Assembly (NCBI GenBank): GCA_964521255.1
Contig: CAZFRM010000005.1
Span: 1-64,000 of the forward strand
Source of the DNA: ZC4RG29 sp964521255
Lineage (GTDB): Bacteria; Bacteroidota; Bacteroidia; Cytophagales; Cyclobacteriaceae
Direction of reading: 5' to 3'
Length of the DNA stretch: 64,000 bases
Shown here: in pieces, positions 25,344-34,043 of the stretch
Position numbering within the stretch: the stretch's first letter is position 1
How the letters are laid out: every line of letters begins with the position of its first letter
Notes under the pieces: model-generated
What the model saw: only the letters and a program-made list of their open reading frames with translations
Databases searched by the model: none
Told to the model about the DNA's origin: nothing
Made by a program: the position numbers and the translations under genes

Positions 25344-25997
25344 TCATTTTTTTATCATGATAGTATCTGTAAATTTGTCTTTAAATCTTGAGCTGCCATT
25401 TGGAAACGTCTCTAAATGTAGTATCCCATCTTTATAATCTACTTCAATCTCATTGTAACTGGCTGCCATTGAATGATAATCTTTTCGAATCGTTTGTTTC
25501 TCAAATAAGTCAAAATTATCAATCCGCTTGGTTATTCTAATTACTAAATGAGGTCCAGAAAAGGCTTTTCCTGTATTTTTCTCCTTGTATGTCAAGTCGC
25601 TGTCAAGTCGTAACTCTTTATCAGGTTTAAAATCACCGACTATGAATAGAACTCCTAATAATCCGACTGTCGCCGAAATAATCGATAAAACTATCGGAAG
25701 TATCAGGATTAATTGAATTACAATTTTATATGCTTGTCTTTTTATAAATCTCGGGATAATCCATATACAGAAACAAAGAGCAGTGAAAATAATTATCCCA
25801 CAGATAATATCCATTGTTAAACTCACAAAAGAAATTTTAGTCAAATGACCAATTAATCCAAAAGCAAGAATAGCAATTGAAATCATCAGAATCAATTTCT
25901 TTATCTTTTCTGTTCTAGTCAGGAATCTTGTCAACAAATAAGTTGTCAACGGAATCCCTATCAAAACTAGCTCTATTAATATTATCTCAATTGTCAT
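25344..25997 (-). CDS. Membrane protein of unknown function in a cassette-like unit
   Basis: A 217-residue protein with about four transmembrane helices in the first 130 residues and a soluble C-terminal domain (LDSDLTYKEKNTGKAFSG ... GSSRFKDKFTDTIMIKK). I do not recognise the family. The ATG at 25997 is preferred over an upstream TTG (26024) because the TTG lies within the flanking inverted repeat. The gene stops 10 bases before the attC-like hairpin; position and flanks suggest transfer as a unit. Confidence 0.75.
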   Translation of the reverse strand: MTIEIILIELVLIGIPLTTYLLTRFLTRTEKIKKLILMISIAILAFGLIGHLTKISFVSLTMDIICGIIIFTALCFCIWIIPRFIKRQAYKIVIQLILILPIVLSIISATVGLLGVLFIVGDFKPDKELRLDSDLTYKEKNTGKAFSGPHLVIRITKRIDNFDLFEKQTIRKDYHSMAASYNEIEVDYKDGILHLETFPNGSSRFKDKFTDTIMIKK

Positions 25998-26048
25998 GAT
26001 GTCTGTCTCTGGTATTACCGCCAACTTAAAAATATGTACAGCTTTTTC

Positions 26049-27803
26049 CTACTTCTTCAACACCGTAAACTCCACCCTCCTGTTATTCGCGCGGCCTGCA
26101 TCCGTTTCGTTGGTATCGATGGGTTTACTTTCACCGTAACCATGTGGTGTGAGGCGGTAACTGTCTACTCCCTGGCTTACGATGTAATCCACAACCGACT
26201 GGCATCGGCCTTGTGAAAGATTGAAGTTATATTCATCGGTTCCTTTGAAATCGGTATGCCCTGCTATTTCAATTTCAACAGTAGGATTTTTCTGAAGGAA
26301 ATCAACCACTTTATCCAACTCACCAAATGATTCGGATTTTAGTGTTGTCTTATCAAAATCGAAATAGACATTTTTCAACCGCACGGTTAATCCGACTTCA
26401 ATAGGTTGTAAGTAAATATCTTTGACAACCGGTGTTACTTCAGCAGAATTGATCCACACACTATCGGTTGAATTCAGGAAACCTTCTGCCGAAGCGGTGA
26501 TTACATACCATCCCAGTTTTGAAATTTCTTTTTCATATTTTCCAGCATCAGCGCTGAGGTTCATTTTAATCTTTTTGTCTTCCTTAACCGTGATGTTAAG
26601 ATTGGCTTTCATCAATTGTTCAGTCTTCTTATTATAAACATCACCCATTAATACTAATTTCTTCGGAATAGGTGTCAGGTAAATATCCACCAGCAAAGTT
26701 GTGTCACGTTCAAACTTCGGAAGCTTATATGATTCATCTTTCGGAACATAACCATCCAGCGAAGCCGTAAGAGAGTAAGCATCAATCTCCGGTAAACGGG
26801 TTTGAAATTTTCCATACGCATCCGTCTTCAGATTCATCGGATCTTTATCGGTAAGCCTGAGAGAAACATTCGCCGCGATATTCTCATTCGTCTTCTCATC
26901 AAAAACATTTCCTACCAGTTGAATTTTAATTTCCTTAGGTAGTAACAAAAACAGATCAAGATTTCCTCCATCGATGCGGCTGTTAGCTCTCGACACAAAA
27001 ACATTTCCATTCTTATCCATTGAAAAGTAGGCATCCATTGCGGCAGTATTAATCGGTCTTCCCATGTTCACCGGCTCTGACCAGTTTTCCCACGTGTCAT
27101 CAAGTCTATTGCAAACATAAATATCTGCTGCACCCTGACGGCCTTGTCCCGGACGAGCGCTTGAATAATATAAAGTCTTTTGATCCGGACCAATAAAGGG
27201 TGCAAAATCATCTAGGCTATGACTGATTTTCAATTTCAGTGGATGCGAATACGAACCATCCGGCTGTGCATGACTCACATACAAATCACTTGAAGGGCTT
27301 CCCTCTCTTTCACTAAAGTACATGATGATGTGCTTACGGTCGGTGGACATTGATGCGCCATAAAACCGCCCCTTATTCATCTTGTTAAAATTCTTTACAT
27401 TTAATTCGGTGAGTGAATTTCCTGACACTAATGAAAAACCTTTTTCGTCTTTTCGTCTGCCTCCTTTAATGAACAGTGTACCATCATCCAATACAGTAAA
27501 CACCTGGTTGGAGTGGTTGTTGTTAAAAGGATTTCTCAAATGCTCCGCTGGTCCCCATTCGTTTTTATCATTTCGTTTTGAAACCCAGATGTCCTGACTC
27601 CCGTCTTTTCCAAAGGTGTTTTCCGGGTGGCCATCAACAAAAAAATAAAGCGTGTTACCGTCCGGTGAAATAATGGGCGCCGCTTCATGGTAATGGGTAT
27701 TGACATTCTTACCCATATTTATCAGCTCATAACGCTCAGTAAATTGTTGAGCAAAAGATAAATGAGCTAAAGCCAAAAAAGTGATTACGATTAATCTTCT
27801 CAT
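26049..27803 (-). CDS. PD40-repeat, carboxypeptidase-regulatory-like and OmpA-domain outer-membrane protein
   Basis: A 584-residue exported protein. A signal peptide (about 1-18) is followed by WD40-like PD40 repeats (AAPIISPDGNTLYFF, FAPFIGPDQKTLYYSS; about 40-290), two carboxypeptidase-regulatory-like beta domains (about 295-385 and 388-465, NVFDEKTNENIAANV and DVYNKKTEQLMKANL) and a C-terminal OmpA peptidoglycan-binding domain (IAGHTDFKGTDEYNFNLSQ). This layout is common in Bacteroidota and in some species sits beside type IX secretion genes, but none is nearby here. It probably anchors the outer membrane to the wall. Confidence 0.92.
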   Translation of the reverse strand: MRRLIVITFLALAHLSFAQQFTERYELINMGKNVNTHYHEAAPIISPDGNTLYFFVDGHPENTFGKDGSQDIWVSKRNDKNEWGPAEHLRNPFNNNHSNQVFTVLDDGTLFIKGGRRKDEKGFSLVSGNSLTELNVKNFNKMNKGRFYGASMSTDRKHIIMYFSEREGSPSSDLYVSHAQPDGSYSHPLKLKISHSLDDFAPFIGPDQKTLYYSSARPGQGRQGAADIYVCNRLDDTWENWSEPVNMGRPINTAAMDAYFSMDKNGNVFVSRANSRIDGGNLDLFLLLPKEIKIQLVGNVFDEKTNENIAANVSLRLTDKDPMNLKTDAYGKFQTRLPEIDAYSLTASLDGYVPKDESYKLPKFERDTTLLVDIYLTPIPKKLVLMGDVYNKKTEQLMKANLNITVKEDKKIKMNLSADAGKYEKEISKLGWYVITASAEGFLNSTDSVWINSAEVTPVVKDIYLQPIEVGLTVRLKNVYFDFDKTTLKSESFGELDKVVDFLQKNPTVEIEIAGHTDFKGTDEYNFNLSQGRCQSVVDYIVSQGVDSYRLTPHGYGESKPIDTNETDAGRANNRRVEFTVLKK

Positions 27804-27820
27804 TAAAAAAGGTTTTGAAG

Positions 27821-27839
27821 CCTGCCTGCAGCAAGCAGG
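27821..27839. repeat. Degenerate CCTGCCTG palindromic repeat
   Basis: CCTGCCTGCAGCAAGCAGG, a 19-base variant of the palindrome found inside the antitoxin gene at 22867. It lies just upstream of the PD40/OmpA gene. Confidence 0.6.
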
Positions 27840-27965
27840 AGTAAAAATAAAAATTTGGCTGCAAAGACTTGTCTCTGAAAATAGGGGGATGTTAATCTGC
27901 TCTCACTTATGTAAGGTTCTTTACCAAATCGTAACGCTTTGATTGAAAACCAGATTGTTCGGCGA

Positions 27966-28394
27966 CTATATAATCCTTCTGTCGCTTAAGGCCAATGAGC
28001 CGATAATGATGATAAGTGCAATAATATTGAAGATTGCCAGGCGTTTATGCTTTGCCAGGGCGGTAGGCATTCTTTTGGAAGTAACCCTGGCCACAGTAAT
28101 CAAAACAATAACGATCAGCATAGCGGTAATGTGTTCCACAGTCCAATAGCGAAGCATCTTTACTTTCATAGTTTCACTTGTAAACTGAACAACATTACTG
28201 GTAAAATACAAGATCAATCCCACAAGCAACTGCATATGTGTAAAAATGAGGAGATAAAGACTAAACTTATTGTCGATGGCTGTAAAGGGTTTGTTGTTCA
28301 GCCAGCCCAACAGTGACTTAACGATTACAATTAAAAGGGCCAGTAAAATGAAATACCGTAAGTAAGAATGAATCAGAAGTAGATTGTCGTGCAT
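27966..28394 (-). CDS. Four-helix membrane protein, possibly b-type cytochrome-like
   Basis: A 142-residue protein with four transmembrane helices (about 12-30, 45-65, 80-100, 118-136). Histidines lie in or at the ends of helices (LLIHSYLRYF, IFTHMQLLVGL, TVEHITAML), which could ligate heme as in small cytochrome b561-like proteins; this is an inference. The ATG at 28394 is chosen because the 32 residues ahead of it in the longer frame are not membrane-like and fall in repeat-type DNA. Confidence 0.75.
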   Translation of the reverse strand: MHDNLLLIHSYLRYFILLALLIVIVKSLLGWLNNKPFTAIDNKFSLYLLIFTHMQLLVGLILYFTSNVVQFTSETMKVKMLRYWTVEHITAMLIVIVLITVARVTSKRMPTALAKHKRLAIFNIIALIIIIGSLALSDRRII

Positions 28395-28654
28395 GATCGT
28401 TGGATTTGAACGACCGAAAATAGCATGCGTTTTCCAAAAGAACAAAACCATTTCAAATTGTGCGATTAAGATTGTAGATTGAGTATGCAAAGCCTCGTTT
28501 CGTGTTCCCGGGCCTAACGCTGTAATGGCGTATGAATTGAAGAAGTGAAAAGGTTCACGGATCCCCGATGGCAGTTATTAATCGTTTAGTGATTTATTGC
28601 TACTTAGTTCATTCAAAATCTATGATACAAACGAAAAAATGGCAGTAAGCAAAT

Positions 28655-28693
28655 GGCAATAGGCAATTTTGCCTACTGCGATTGCCTATTGCC
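28655..28693. repeat. GGCAATAGGCAAT inverted word repeat
   Basis: Perfect 13-base arms (28655-28667 and 28681-28693) around 13 bases that themselves contain AGGCAA/TTGCCT. It lies in the 411-base gap 28395-28805, which otherwise shows only a GCCTAACGCTGTAATGGCG word near 28511 and no gene. Confidence 0.7.
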
Positions 28694-28805
28694 TACTTTT
28701 CAACATTGGTTAATATCTGTTGATAGAATGTTTTATATTAGTAAATGATGCTCTCATTAATAACAGTAGGTTTATCCTTTGACTGGTAAACGAATAGTGT
28801 ATTAA

Positions 28806-29624
28806 ATGACCGAAGATCAACATAACGAAACAGGAGAAGACCTGCCGCGGATGTTTGAGAAAACGAATAATCTATATCCAACCATCCGGCAGGGTTTCGG
28901 TATTTTAGGTTATCTCTTACTGATAGCTATCTGCCTTGGCATGATTACAGCCGTAATTTCTCCACGTGGAAATATGTCGAGCCTTATCATGGTTCTTGTC
29001 TATTCAATAAGTCTTGGTTTAACCATACGATATGCAAGTAGAAAAAAAGGAAGTGATCAATTTTCGTTCACTCCTATTCCAGGCATAAGTTATCTCTTCA
29101 TCATACCCGCTACAATCGCACTTTTTATTTTATACGAACCAGTCATCAATCTTATTCCTGTACCTGATTGGGCACGAACACTTTTCGATTTGGAGGATAG
29201 TGATCCCTTTGATCTGTTCAGCATCATCATCGCTGCACCGTTGCTTGAAGAAATTCTTTTTCGGGGAATAATTCTTGATGGGTTTTTGAAACGCTACTCA
29301 CCCGGTAAAGCTATTGTATGGTCGAGCCTGCTATTCGGTCTCATTCACCTTAACCCCTGGCAATTCATTGCAGCTTTTACAATCGGCCTTGCAACGGGTT
29401 GGATATACTGGAAAAGTAAGTCATTACTTCCCTGTATTATCATTCACTTTGTTACCAATGCGTCTGCCGTTGCTATTGCAAAATTTGCTCATGATTCGTG
29501 GATACCGTTCCAGGAGTTCATAGGAAATGATATTTTATACTTCTCGCTTTTTGCTTCCGCAATTGTTATGTTAATTGTTACATACTTTTCATTGAAAAGA
29601 ATACTCACCTTAAACCGAATATGA
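28806..29624 (+). CDS. CPBP family intramembrane metalloprotease
   Basis: A 272-residue membrane protein with about eight hydrophobic segments and the three CPBP (Abi/Rce1-like) motifs: the EExxxR-type LLEEILFRG near residue 150, FGLIHLNPWQF and HFVTNASA. These carry the glutamate and histidine residues of the intramembrane active site. The substrate is unknown; relatives process prenylated peptides or bacteriocin immunity partners. It overlaps the DUF2157 gene by 4 bases, so translation is coupled. Confidence 0.9.
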   Translation: MTEDQHNETGEDLPRMFEKTNNLYPTIRQGFGILGYLLLIAICLGMITAVISPRGNMSSLIMVLVYSISLGLTIRYASRKKGSDQFSFTPIPGISYLFIIPATIALFILYEPVINLIPVPDWARTLFDLEDSDPFDLFSIIIAAPLLEEILFRGIILDGFLKRYSPGKAIVWSSLLFGLIHLNPWQFIAAFTIGLATGWIYWKSKSLLPCIIIHFVTNASAVAIAKFAHDSWIPFQEFIGNDILYFSLFASAIVMLIVTYFSLKRILTLNRI

Positions 29625-30901
29625 GTAAACACATTCTTAAAGAATTACCCGACCTTATCCAAAACAAAGTCATAACGGAAGAAGTTGCTCAGCAAATTCA
29701 ATCCTACTACAACCGACAGCAACCTTCATCAAGCAGATTGCTGATCGTATTCAGTATCCTGGGTGCCTTACTTGTTGGCCTTGGCATTATACTCATCATC
29801 GCACACAATTGGGATGAGCTGAGCAAGCTCATTAAGCTTTCATTAGCGCTTCTGCCAATGCTTATCGGGCAGCTAGCCTGTGGTTATGTACTGTTCAGAA
29901 GTACGGGTGAAGCCTGGAAAAGAGAGGCCAGCGCAACATTTCTTTTCTTTAGCATTGCAGCAAGTATTTCGATTGTAAGCCAGGTTTACAATATTGAAGG
30001 AAGTTTATCAGGATTTCTTTTTATCTGGATGATACTTTCTCTTCCGATTGTCTACGTTATGCGGTCTTCCATGACTTCTCTTCTTTACATTTGTGGTATA
30101 ACCTGGTACGCATGTGAGGTGGGTTATTTTCACTATCCTAACGAAATTGCCTGGTGGTATTGGCCACTCCTCTTAGCTATTATTCCTTATTACTATTCTC
30201 TCTCAAAAACGATCGGTAACTTTTTTCACTTTCATACATGGCTCATTGGTTTATCACTCATTACATGTCTTGGTACGCTCGCAGAGGGAAATAACAAACT
30301 AATCTTCATCGCTTACTTCAGCTTACTGAGTGGATTTATTTCATTGGGTCAGCTAAGACCTTATCAGGATCAGCGGCTTATTTCAAACGCTTTTCTCGTT
30401 ATCGGAAGCGTCGGAATTATTTCAACGCTCCTTAGTCTCAGCTTCAAATGGTTCTGGAACAACTTGAATTATTCTGATCTGGATAATATGTTTACTTCAT
30501 CTGAGTTTATAGCTGGTATTGGTACTACAGTCTTTGCATGCTATCTACTTTACCGATGCGTTATGAGTCATTTACTGCTTAATATAAATCTTAAAAGTTT
30601 TGCCTTTTTGATTTTTATAATTCTGTTCGTTCTGGGATTTAATTTTCCCATGGCATCACAAGTACTGACTAACATTTCCATTTTTGTTTTTGCTGTATTC
30701 ACAATGTTAAGTGGTGCAAAGCAAGACAGGCTTTCAATATTAAACTATGGATTACTAATCCTTACTGCACTTATCATCTGCCGTTTTTTTGATACTAATA
30801 TGAGTTTTGTGCTACGGGGTTTATTGTTCGTTGCCGTTGGAGCAGGGTTCTTCGCTGCCAACTATTACATGATCAGAAAAAGAAACCGCACAACCATATG
30901 A
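29621..30901 (+). CDS. DUF2157 multi-pass membrane protein
   Basis: A 426-residue protein. A soluble N-terminus of about 40 residues (LPDLIQNKVITEEVAQQIQSYY) is followed by about 12 transmembrane segments. The opening AQQIQSYYNRQQPSSSRLLIVFSILGALLVGLG is the DUF2157 pattern. Function unknown. It starts within the last codons of the CPBP gene and overlaps the GDYXXLXY gene by 4 bases at its end. Confidence 0.88.
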   Translation: MSKHILKELPDLIQNKVITEEVAQQIQSYYNRQQPSSSRLLIVFSILGALLVGLGIILIIAHNWDELSKLIKLSLALLPMLIGQLACGYVLFRSTGEAWKREASATFLFFSIAASISIVSQVYNIEGSLSGFLFIWMILSLPIVYVMRSSMTSLLYICGITWYACEVGYFHYPNEIAWWYWPLLLAIIPYYYSLSKTIGNFFHFHTWLIGLSLITCLGTLAEGNNKLIFIAYFSLLSGFISLGQLRPYQDQRLISNAFLVIGSVGIISTLLSLSFKWFWNNLNYSDLDNMFTSSEFIAGIGTTVFACYLLYRCVMSHLLLNINLKSFAFLIFIILFVLGFNFPMASQVLTNISIFVFAVFTMLSGAKQDRLSILNYGLLILTALIICRFFDTNMSFVLRGLLFVAVGAGFFAANYYMIRKRNRTTI

Positions 30902-31476
30902 AATATTTCGCTGTTTCACTATTCGTTATTATGATCATTGCACAATGGTTTGTGCCTTTACAAATGATCTTTCAACAGGAAGATGTCCTGGCAAAAGGAA
31001 AGATATTCAAATTTAAAACTGAACCCATTGATCCTTCTGATCCTTTCAGAGGAAAGTATATTACTTTAAGATTTGCTGAAACACGCTACCCTGTTGATAC
31101 ATCGCTGCATTTTCTACCTGGTGAAGATATTTATGTGGCAATTGCTAATAAAGGTGAATATGCAAGCATTCAATCCATATCACGCGAAGTCCCAAACAAT
31201 ACTGGCGAATATGTTAAGGCCAAAGTCTGGTATTCAGGAAGTGATAGTCAAGTAGAGATTCAATATCCGTTTGATAAATTCTATCTCGAAGAATCAAAAG
31301 CTGCTGATGCTGAACGTGCCTACTGGGAAGCTAACAGGGATTCAACGCAAGTTGCTTATGCCCTGGTGGCCATAAAAAATGGAACTGCTGCTTTAAAGGA
31401 TGTTATAATTAATGAAAAGAGTGTGGTTGATCTTGTTAAAGAGATGAATAAAAGTTCACAGATAACGGATCACTGA
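30898..31476 (+). CDS. GDYXXLXY family membrane-anchored protein
   Basis: A 192-residue protein with one N-terminal transmembrane helix (about 4-24) and an extracytoplasmic domain. PIDPSDPFRGKYITLRF near residue 40 is the family motif region (consensus G-D-Y-x-x-L-x-Y; here G-K-Y-I-T-L-R-F), and YALVAIKNGTAALKDVIIN near the end completes the fold. Third gene of the coupled operon; proteins of this family regularly accompany DUF2157/DUF4401 proteins. Role unknown. Confidence 0.85.
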   Translation: MKYFAVSLFVIMIIAQWFVPLQMIFQQEDVLAKGKIFKFKTEPIDPSDPFRGKYITLRFAETRYPVDTSLHFLPGEDIYVAIANKGEYASIQSISREVPNNTGEYVKAKVWYSGSDSQVEIQYPFDKFYLEESKAADAERAYWEANRDSTQVAYALVAIKNGTAALKDVIINEKSVVDLVKEMNKSSQITDH

Positions 31477-31513
31477 TCACAGTCGTGTCTTCGGTGATCT
31501 GCGAACATTCCTT

Positions 31514-32509
31514 TTATTCACTCAACACAGTATCTTCAACTACTGTTCTAAGATAATCCAACTCGGTTTCGGATAATGTAAAGTCAAGTGCACCGGCATT
31601 TTCATTTACCTGCTTTTCATCGCGCGCACCAACCAATACACATCCCATAGCCGGTTGACAGTTGGTCCAATTGATAACTACTTGGGCAAGTGAAGCATTA
31701 TGCGCGTCAGCAATAGGTTTTATTTTTCGCATCAATACCTGAATGCGATCAAGGTTACCCGGCTGAAAATATTTTGAGTCGGGGCGATTATCACCCTCAT
31801 TGAATTTATAATCGCGGGTAACTTTTCCTGTTAACAATCCTCGCTGCAAAGGACTGTAAGGTAAAATGCTCATACCTTTTTCCAGTGCCTGAGGAATAAT
31901 GTCTTTTTCAATATCCCTTCTTACCATACTATACGGCACCTGGTTTGAAACTATATCTAATGTTTGCAGTGCTTCTGATACCTGCTCAGCCGAATAGTTA
32001 CAAACACCCGCTGCACGAACTTTACCTTGCTTCATCAGTTCACTTACTGCCAACATTGTTTCTGCTATTGGGGTTGTTGAATCCGACCAGTGAATTTGTA
32101 ACAGATCGATGTAGTCAGTTTTTAAACGACGAAGACTGTCTTCACACTCTTTAATCACCCTGCTTCGCCTGGCATTCCGGTACATCTTTGCCGGCTTACC
32201 TTCATTATCAATTGTATCAAAATAAAATTCACCTTGCTGTGATGTCCAGTCTAACCCAAACTTGGTGAGAATCTGGTAACAATTTCTTGGCACACCTTCC
32301 ATTGCCTGAGCGACCAATTCTTCACTTTTTCCAAATCCATAGGCAGGCGCGGTATCGATGGTAGTTATACCGAGATCATACGAAGCCCTGATAGCTTTTA
32401 AGGCCTCCTTTTCATCTGCTCCGCCCCATAACCAACCGCCAATTGCCCAGGCGCCAAAAGCCAGGGAAGATACTTTAACGTCAGATTTTCCCAGAATTCT
32501 ATACTGCAT
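31514..32509 (-). CDS. Aldo/keto reductase
   Basis: A 331-residue NADPH-dependent TIM-barrel oxidoreductase. It opens with QYRILGKSDVKVSSLAFGAWAIGGW, carries the catalytic Asp/Tyr in TIDTAPAYGFGKSE, the lysine in ILTKFGLD and the histidine in IDLLQIHW. The late GARDEKQVNENAGAL fits cofactor binding. I start at the ATG at 32509; the frame is open 34 codons further upstream, but those residues precede the conserved start. Substrate unknown. Confidence 0.92.
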   Translation of the reverse strand: MQYRILGKSDVKVSSLAFGAWAIGGWLWGGADEKEALKAIRASYDLGITTIDTAPAYGFGKSEELVAQAMEGVPRNCYQILTKFGLDWTSQQGEFYFDTIDNEGKPAKMYRNARRSRVIKECEDSLRRLKTDYIDLLQIHWSDSTTPIAETMLAVSELMKQGKVRAAGVCNYSAEQVSEALQTLDIVSNQVPYSMVRRDIEKDIIPQALEKGMSILPYSPLQRGLLTGKVTRDYKFNEGDNRPDSKYFQPGNLDRIQVLMRKIKPIADAHNASLAQVVINWTNCQPAMGCVLVGARDEKQVNENAGALDFTLSETELDYLRTVVEDTVLSE

Positions 32510-32778
32510 ACAAGATGGATTTAAATTATTCTTTGCTGAGATAAGGCTCAGTTTGTTTAACAAACTGCTAATCAAGTAAAAAAAATATGAATTGAACCAA
32601 TCATTTTCCAATTTCCTCCGTAAAGGTCAATGTAATCTTATTGGCCTGCCTATTCTAATGCAACACGGTTAGCGCAAAGCGCCGTATTTACCGAAGCGAC
32701 ATTGCATCCTACGAGAAGGAATCACCACGAATTTTACCAATGACAACAAATTTAATTGTATGAAGAGTATCTTTTACC

Positions 32779-32802
32779 ACCCCCAACCCCCGCCAGCGGG
32801 GG
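32779..32802. repeat. GC-rich palindrome upstream of the hydrolase gene
   Basis: Perfect arms CCCCCGC / GCGGGGG (32787-32793 and 32796-32802) around two bases, preceded by CCCCCAA. This is a common intergenic word of Bacteroidota. The remaining gap 32510-32863 contains GCGCAAAGCGC near 32674 and no recognisable gene. Confidence 0.6.
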
Positions 32803-32863
32803 ACAAGTCTGCGAATGAGAGTAATTGTCATCTCAACTTTTTGTGCCGAAGGTTTTGAAACTC

Positions 32864-33760
32864 ATGATGACTGAAATAAAAATACTGACCAAAGATCTTT
32901 ACATGCTATCGTCAAGGCATTTTATACCTGCTGCGCCGAATGGTCATGTTATCATTATCAATCCGGCAACGGGTGTGAAGCAATCCTTCTATGCACACTT
33001 CGCGGCCTATTTAGCGAGTGAAGGTTTCCATGTATATACATACGATTACCGTGGAATCGGCGCATCACGATTTGGTTCGCTTAAGAATTTTGAAGCTTCA
33101 ATTTTAATGTGGGGCGAAGACGATTTCAGTGCAATTATAAAATACATTAGGCAACGTCACCCTTTGTATTCCATATCAGTAGTTGGTCATAGCATTGGAG
33201 GACAAATTATTGGACTATCAAAATTATCTCAGTCAATAGATAGTTTTGTAATGATCGGATCACAAACACCTTTCTGGAGACACTACAAAGGTACCACGTT
33301 GCTTAAGGTCTGGAGTCTATGGCACGTGATGATTCCAATGCTTACACAATTGTTCGGATATTTTCCTGCACGGAGCCTGGGGTTGTTTGAAGATTTACCA
33401 GGCGCTGCCGCATTACAGTGGGCACGCTGGGGAAAAAATAAAAACTACATGTTCGATGAGTTGCCCCATAAGAGAGAAATATTTTCTTCACTACAGCAAC
33501 CAACATTGGTATATAGTTTTTCAGATGATCCATATGCTCCGCTAAAAGCTGTTGAAGATCTGTTAAGTCATTACCAAAATTTGAAAATTGAACACCGGCA
33601 TATTGTGCCTGAAAGTATTAACCTGAATTCGATCGGTCACTTTAGTTTTTTTCGAAAAAGCTCAGAAGAGATTTTTTGGAAGGAAGTATCGCAATGGTTA
33701 AAAGTAAATGGCCGTGTGAGATCATCACGACTTGCACAAGGTTTAAAGTCTAAGGTTTAA
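32864..33760 (+). CDS. Alpha/beta hydrolase
   Basis: A 298-residue serine hydrolase. The oxyanion region is INPATGVKQSF, then YDYRGIGAS, the nucleophile elbow GHSIGG (about residue 108) and a late histidine (IGHFSFFR); the acid is likely in SFSDDPYAPL. Relatives are esterases or lipases acting on small esters. I start at the first ATG of a tandem pair; an upstream TTG frame is less likely. The last codons (GLKSKV) are encoded by a TTTAAAG-type repeat, so the natural C-terminus has probably been altered. Confidence 0.85.
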   Translation: MMTEIKILTKDLYMLSSRHFIPAAPNGHVIIINPATGVKQSFYAHFAAYLASEGFHVYTYDYRGIGASRFGSLKNFEASILMWGEDDFSAIIKYIRQRHPLYSISVVGHSIGGQIIGLSKLSQSIDSFVMIGSQTPFWRHYKGTTLLKVWSLWHVMIPMLTQLFGYFPARSLGLFEDLPGAAALQWARWGKNKNYMFDELPHKREIFSSLQQPTLVYSFSDDPYAPLKAVEDLLSHYQNLKIEHRHIVPESINLNSIGHFSFFRKSSEEIFWKEVSQWLKVNGRVRSSRLAQGLKSKV

Positions 33761-33763
33761 AGT
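33741..33763. repeat. TTTAAAG word repeat, copy 1
   Basis: GTTTAAAGTCTAAGGTTTAA followed by AGT. It supplies the stop codon of the hydrolase on the plus strand and of the truncated toxin on the minus strand. Related copies lie at 40406-40428 and 40478-40505. Confidence 0.7.
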
Positions 33764-33863
33764 TTATCTTTTTTGAGGGTGAGTCCTTTTTAATGTATTC
33801 GATAATGTCGCGAAGAGAGTCCTTTGCTGCCGGGGGAATGATTACCCTATAGCACTTTTTCAT
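33750..33863 (-). pseudogene. Truncated ParE/RelE-type toxin
   Basis: Thirty-seven residues starting MKKCYRVIIPPAAKDSLRD and IIEYIKKDSPSKK, the N-terminal strand and first helices of a ParE/RelE toxin, normally about 95 residues. The frame runs into the TTTAAAG repeat and stops there. The ATG follows the antitoxin stop codon without a gap, the usual antitoxin-toxin arrangement. The active C-terminal sheet is gone, so it should be non-toxic. Confidence 0.75.
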
Positions 33864-34043
33864 CTACCAGCGCTCTGATTCTTTTTCCAATTTTTCAATT
33901 GTTTGATAATTTCCCTGCTCATACTCCTTTTCAGCTTGCTCAATCTTCCTGATAAAATCCTGTTGTGTAATCGGTCTTCCATCAGTCTCATAGCCCACTA
34001 CCGGGTTATTTTCCTCCTTCAATAATTCGCGGAGCTGTTCTAT
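33864..34043 (-). pseudogene. 5-prime truncated antitoxin fragment
   Basis: Fifty-nine open codons without a start: a helix EQLRELLKEE, then VVGYETDGRPITQQDFIRKIEQAEKE and a C-terminal charged helix. The pattern resembles antitoxins found with Bacteroidota RelE/ParE toxins, in which an N-terminal portion of about 25 residues is expected and is missing here. It abuts the broken end of the TPR gene, so a deletion probably fused the two loci. Confidence 0.6.
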
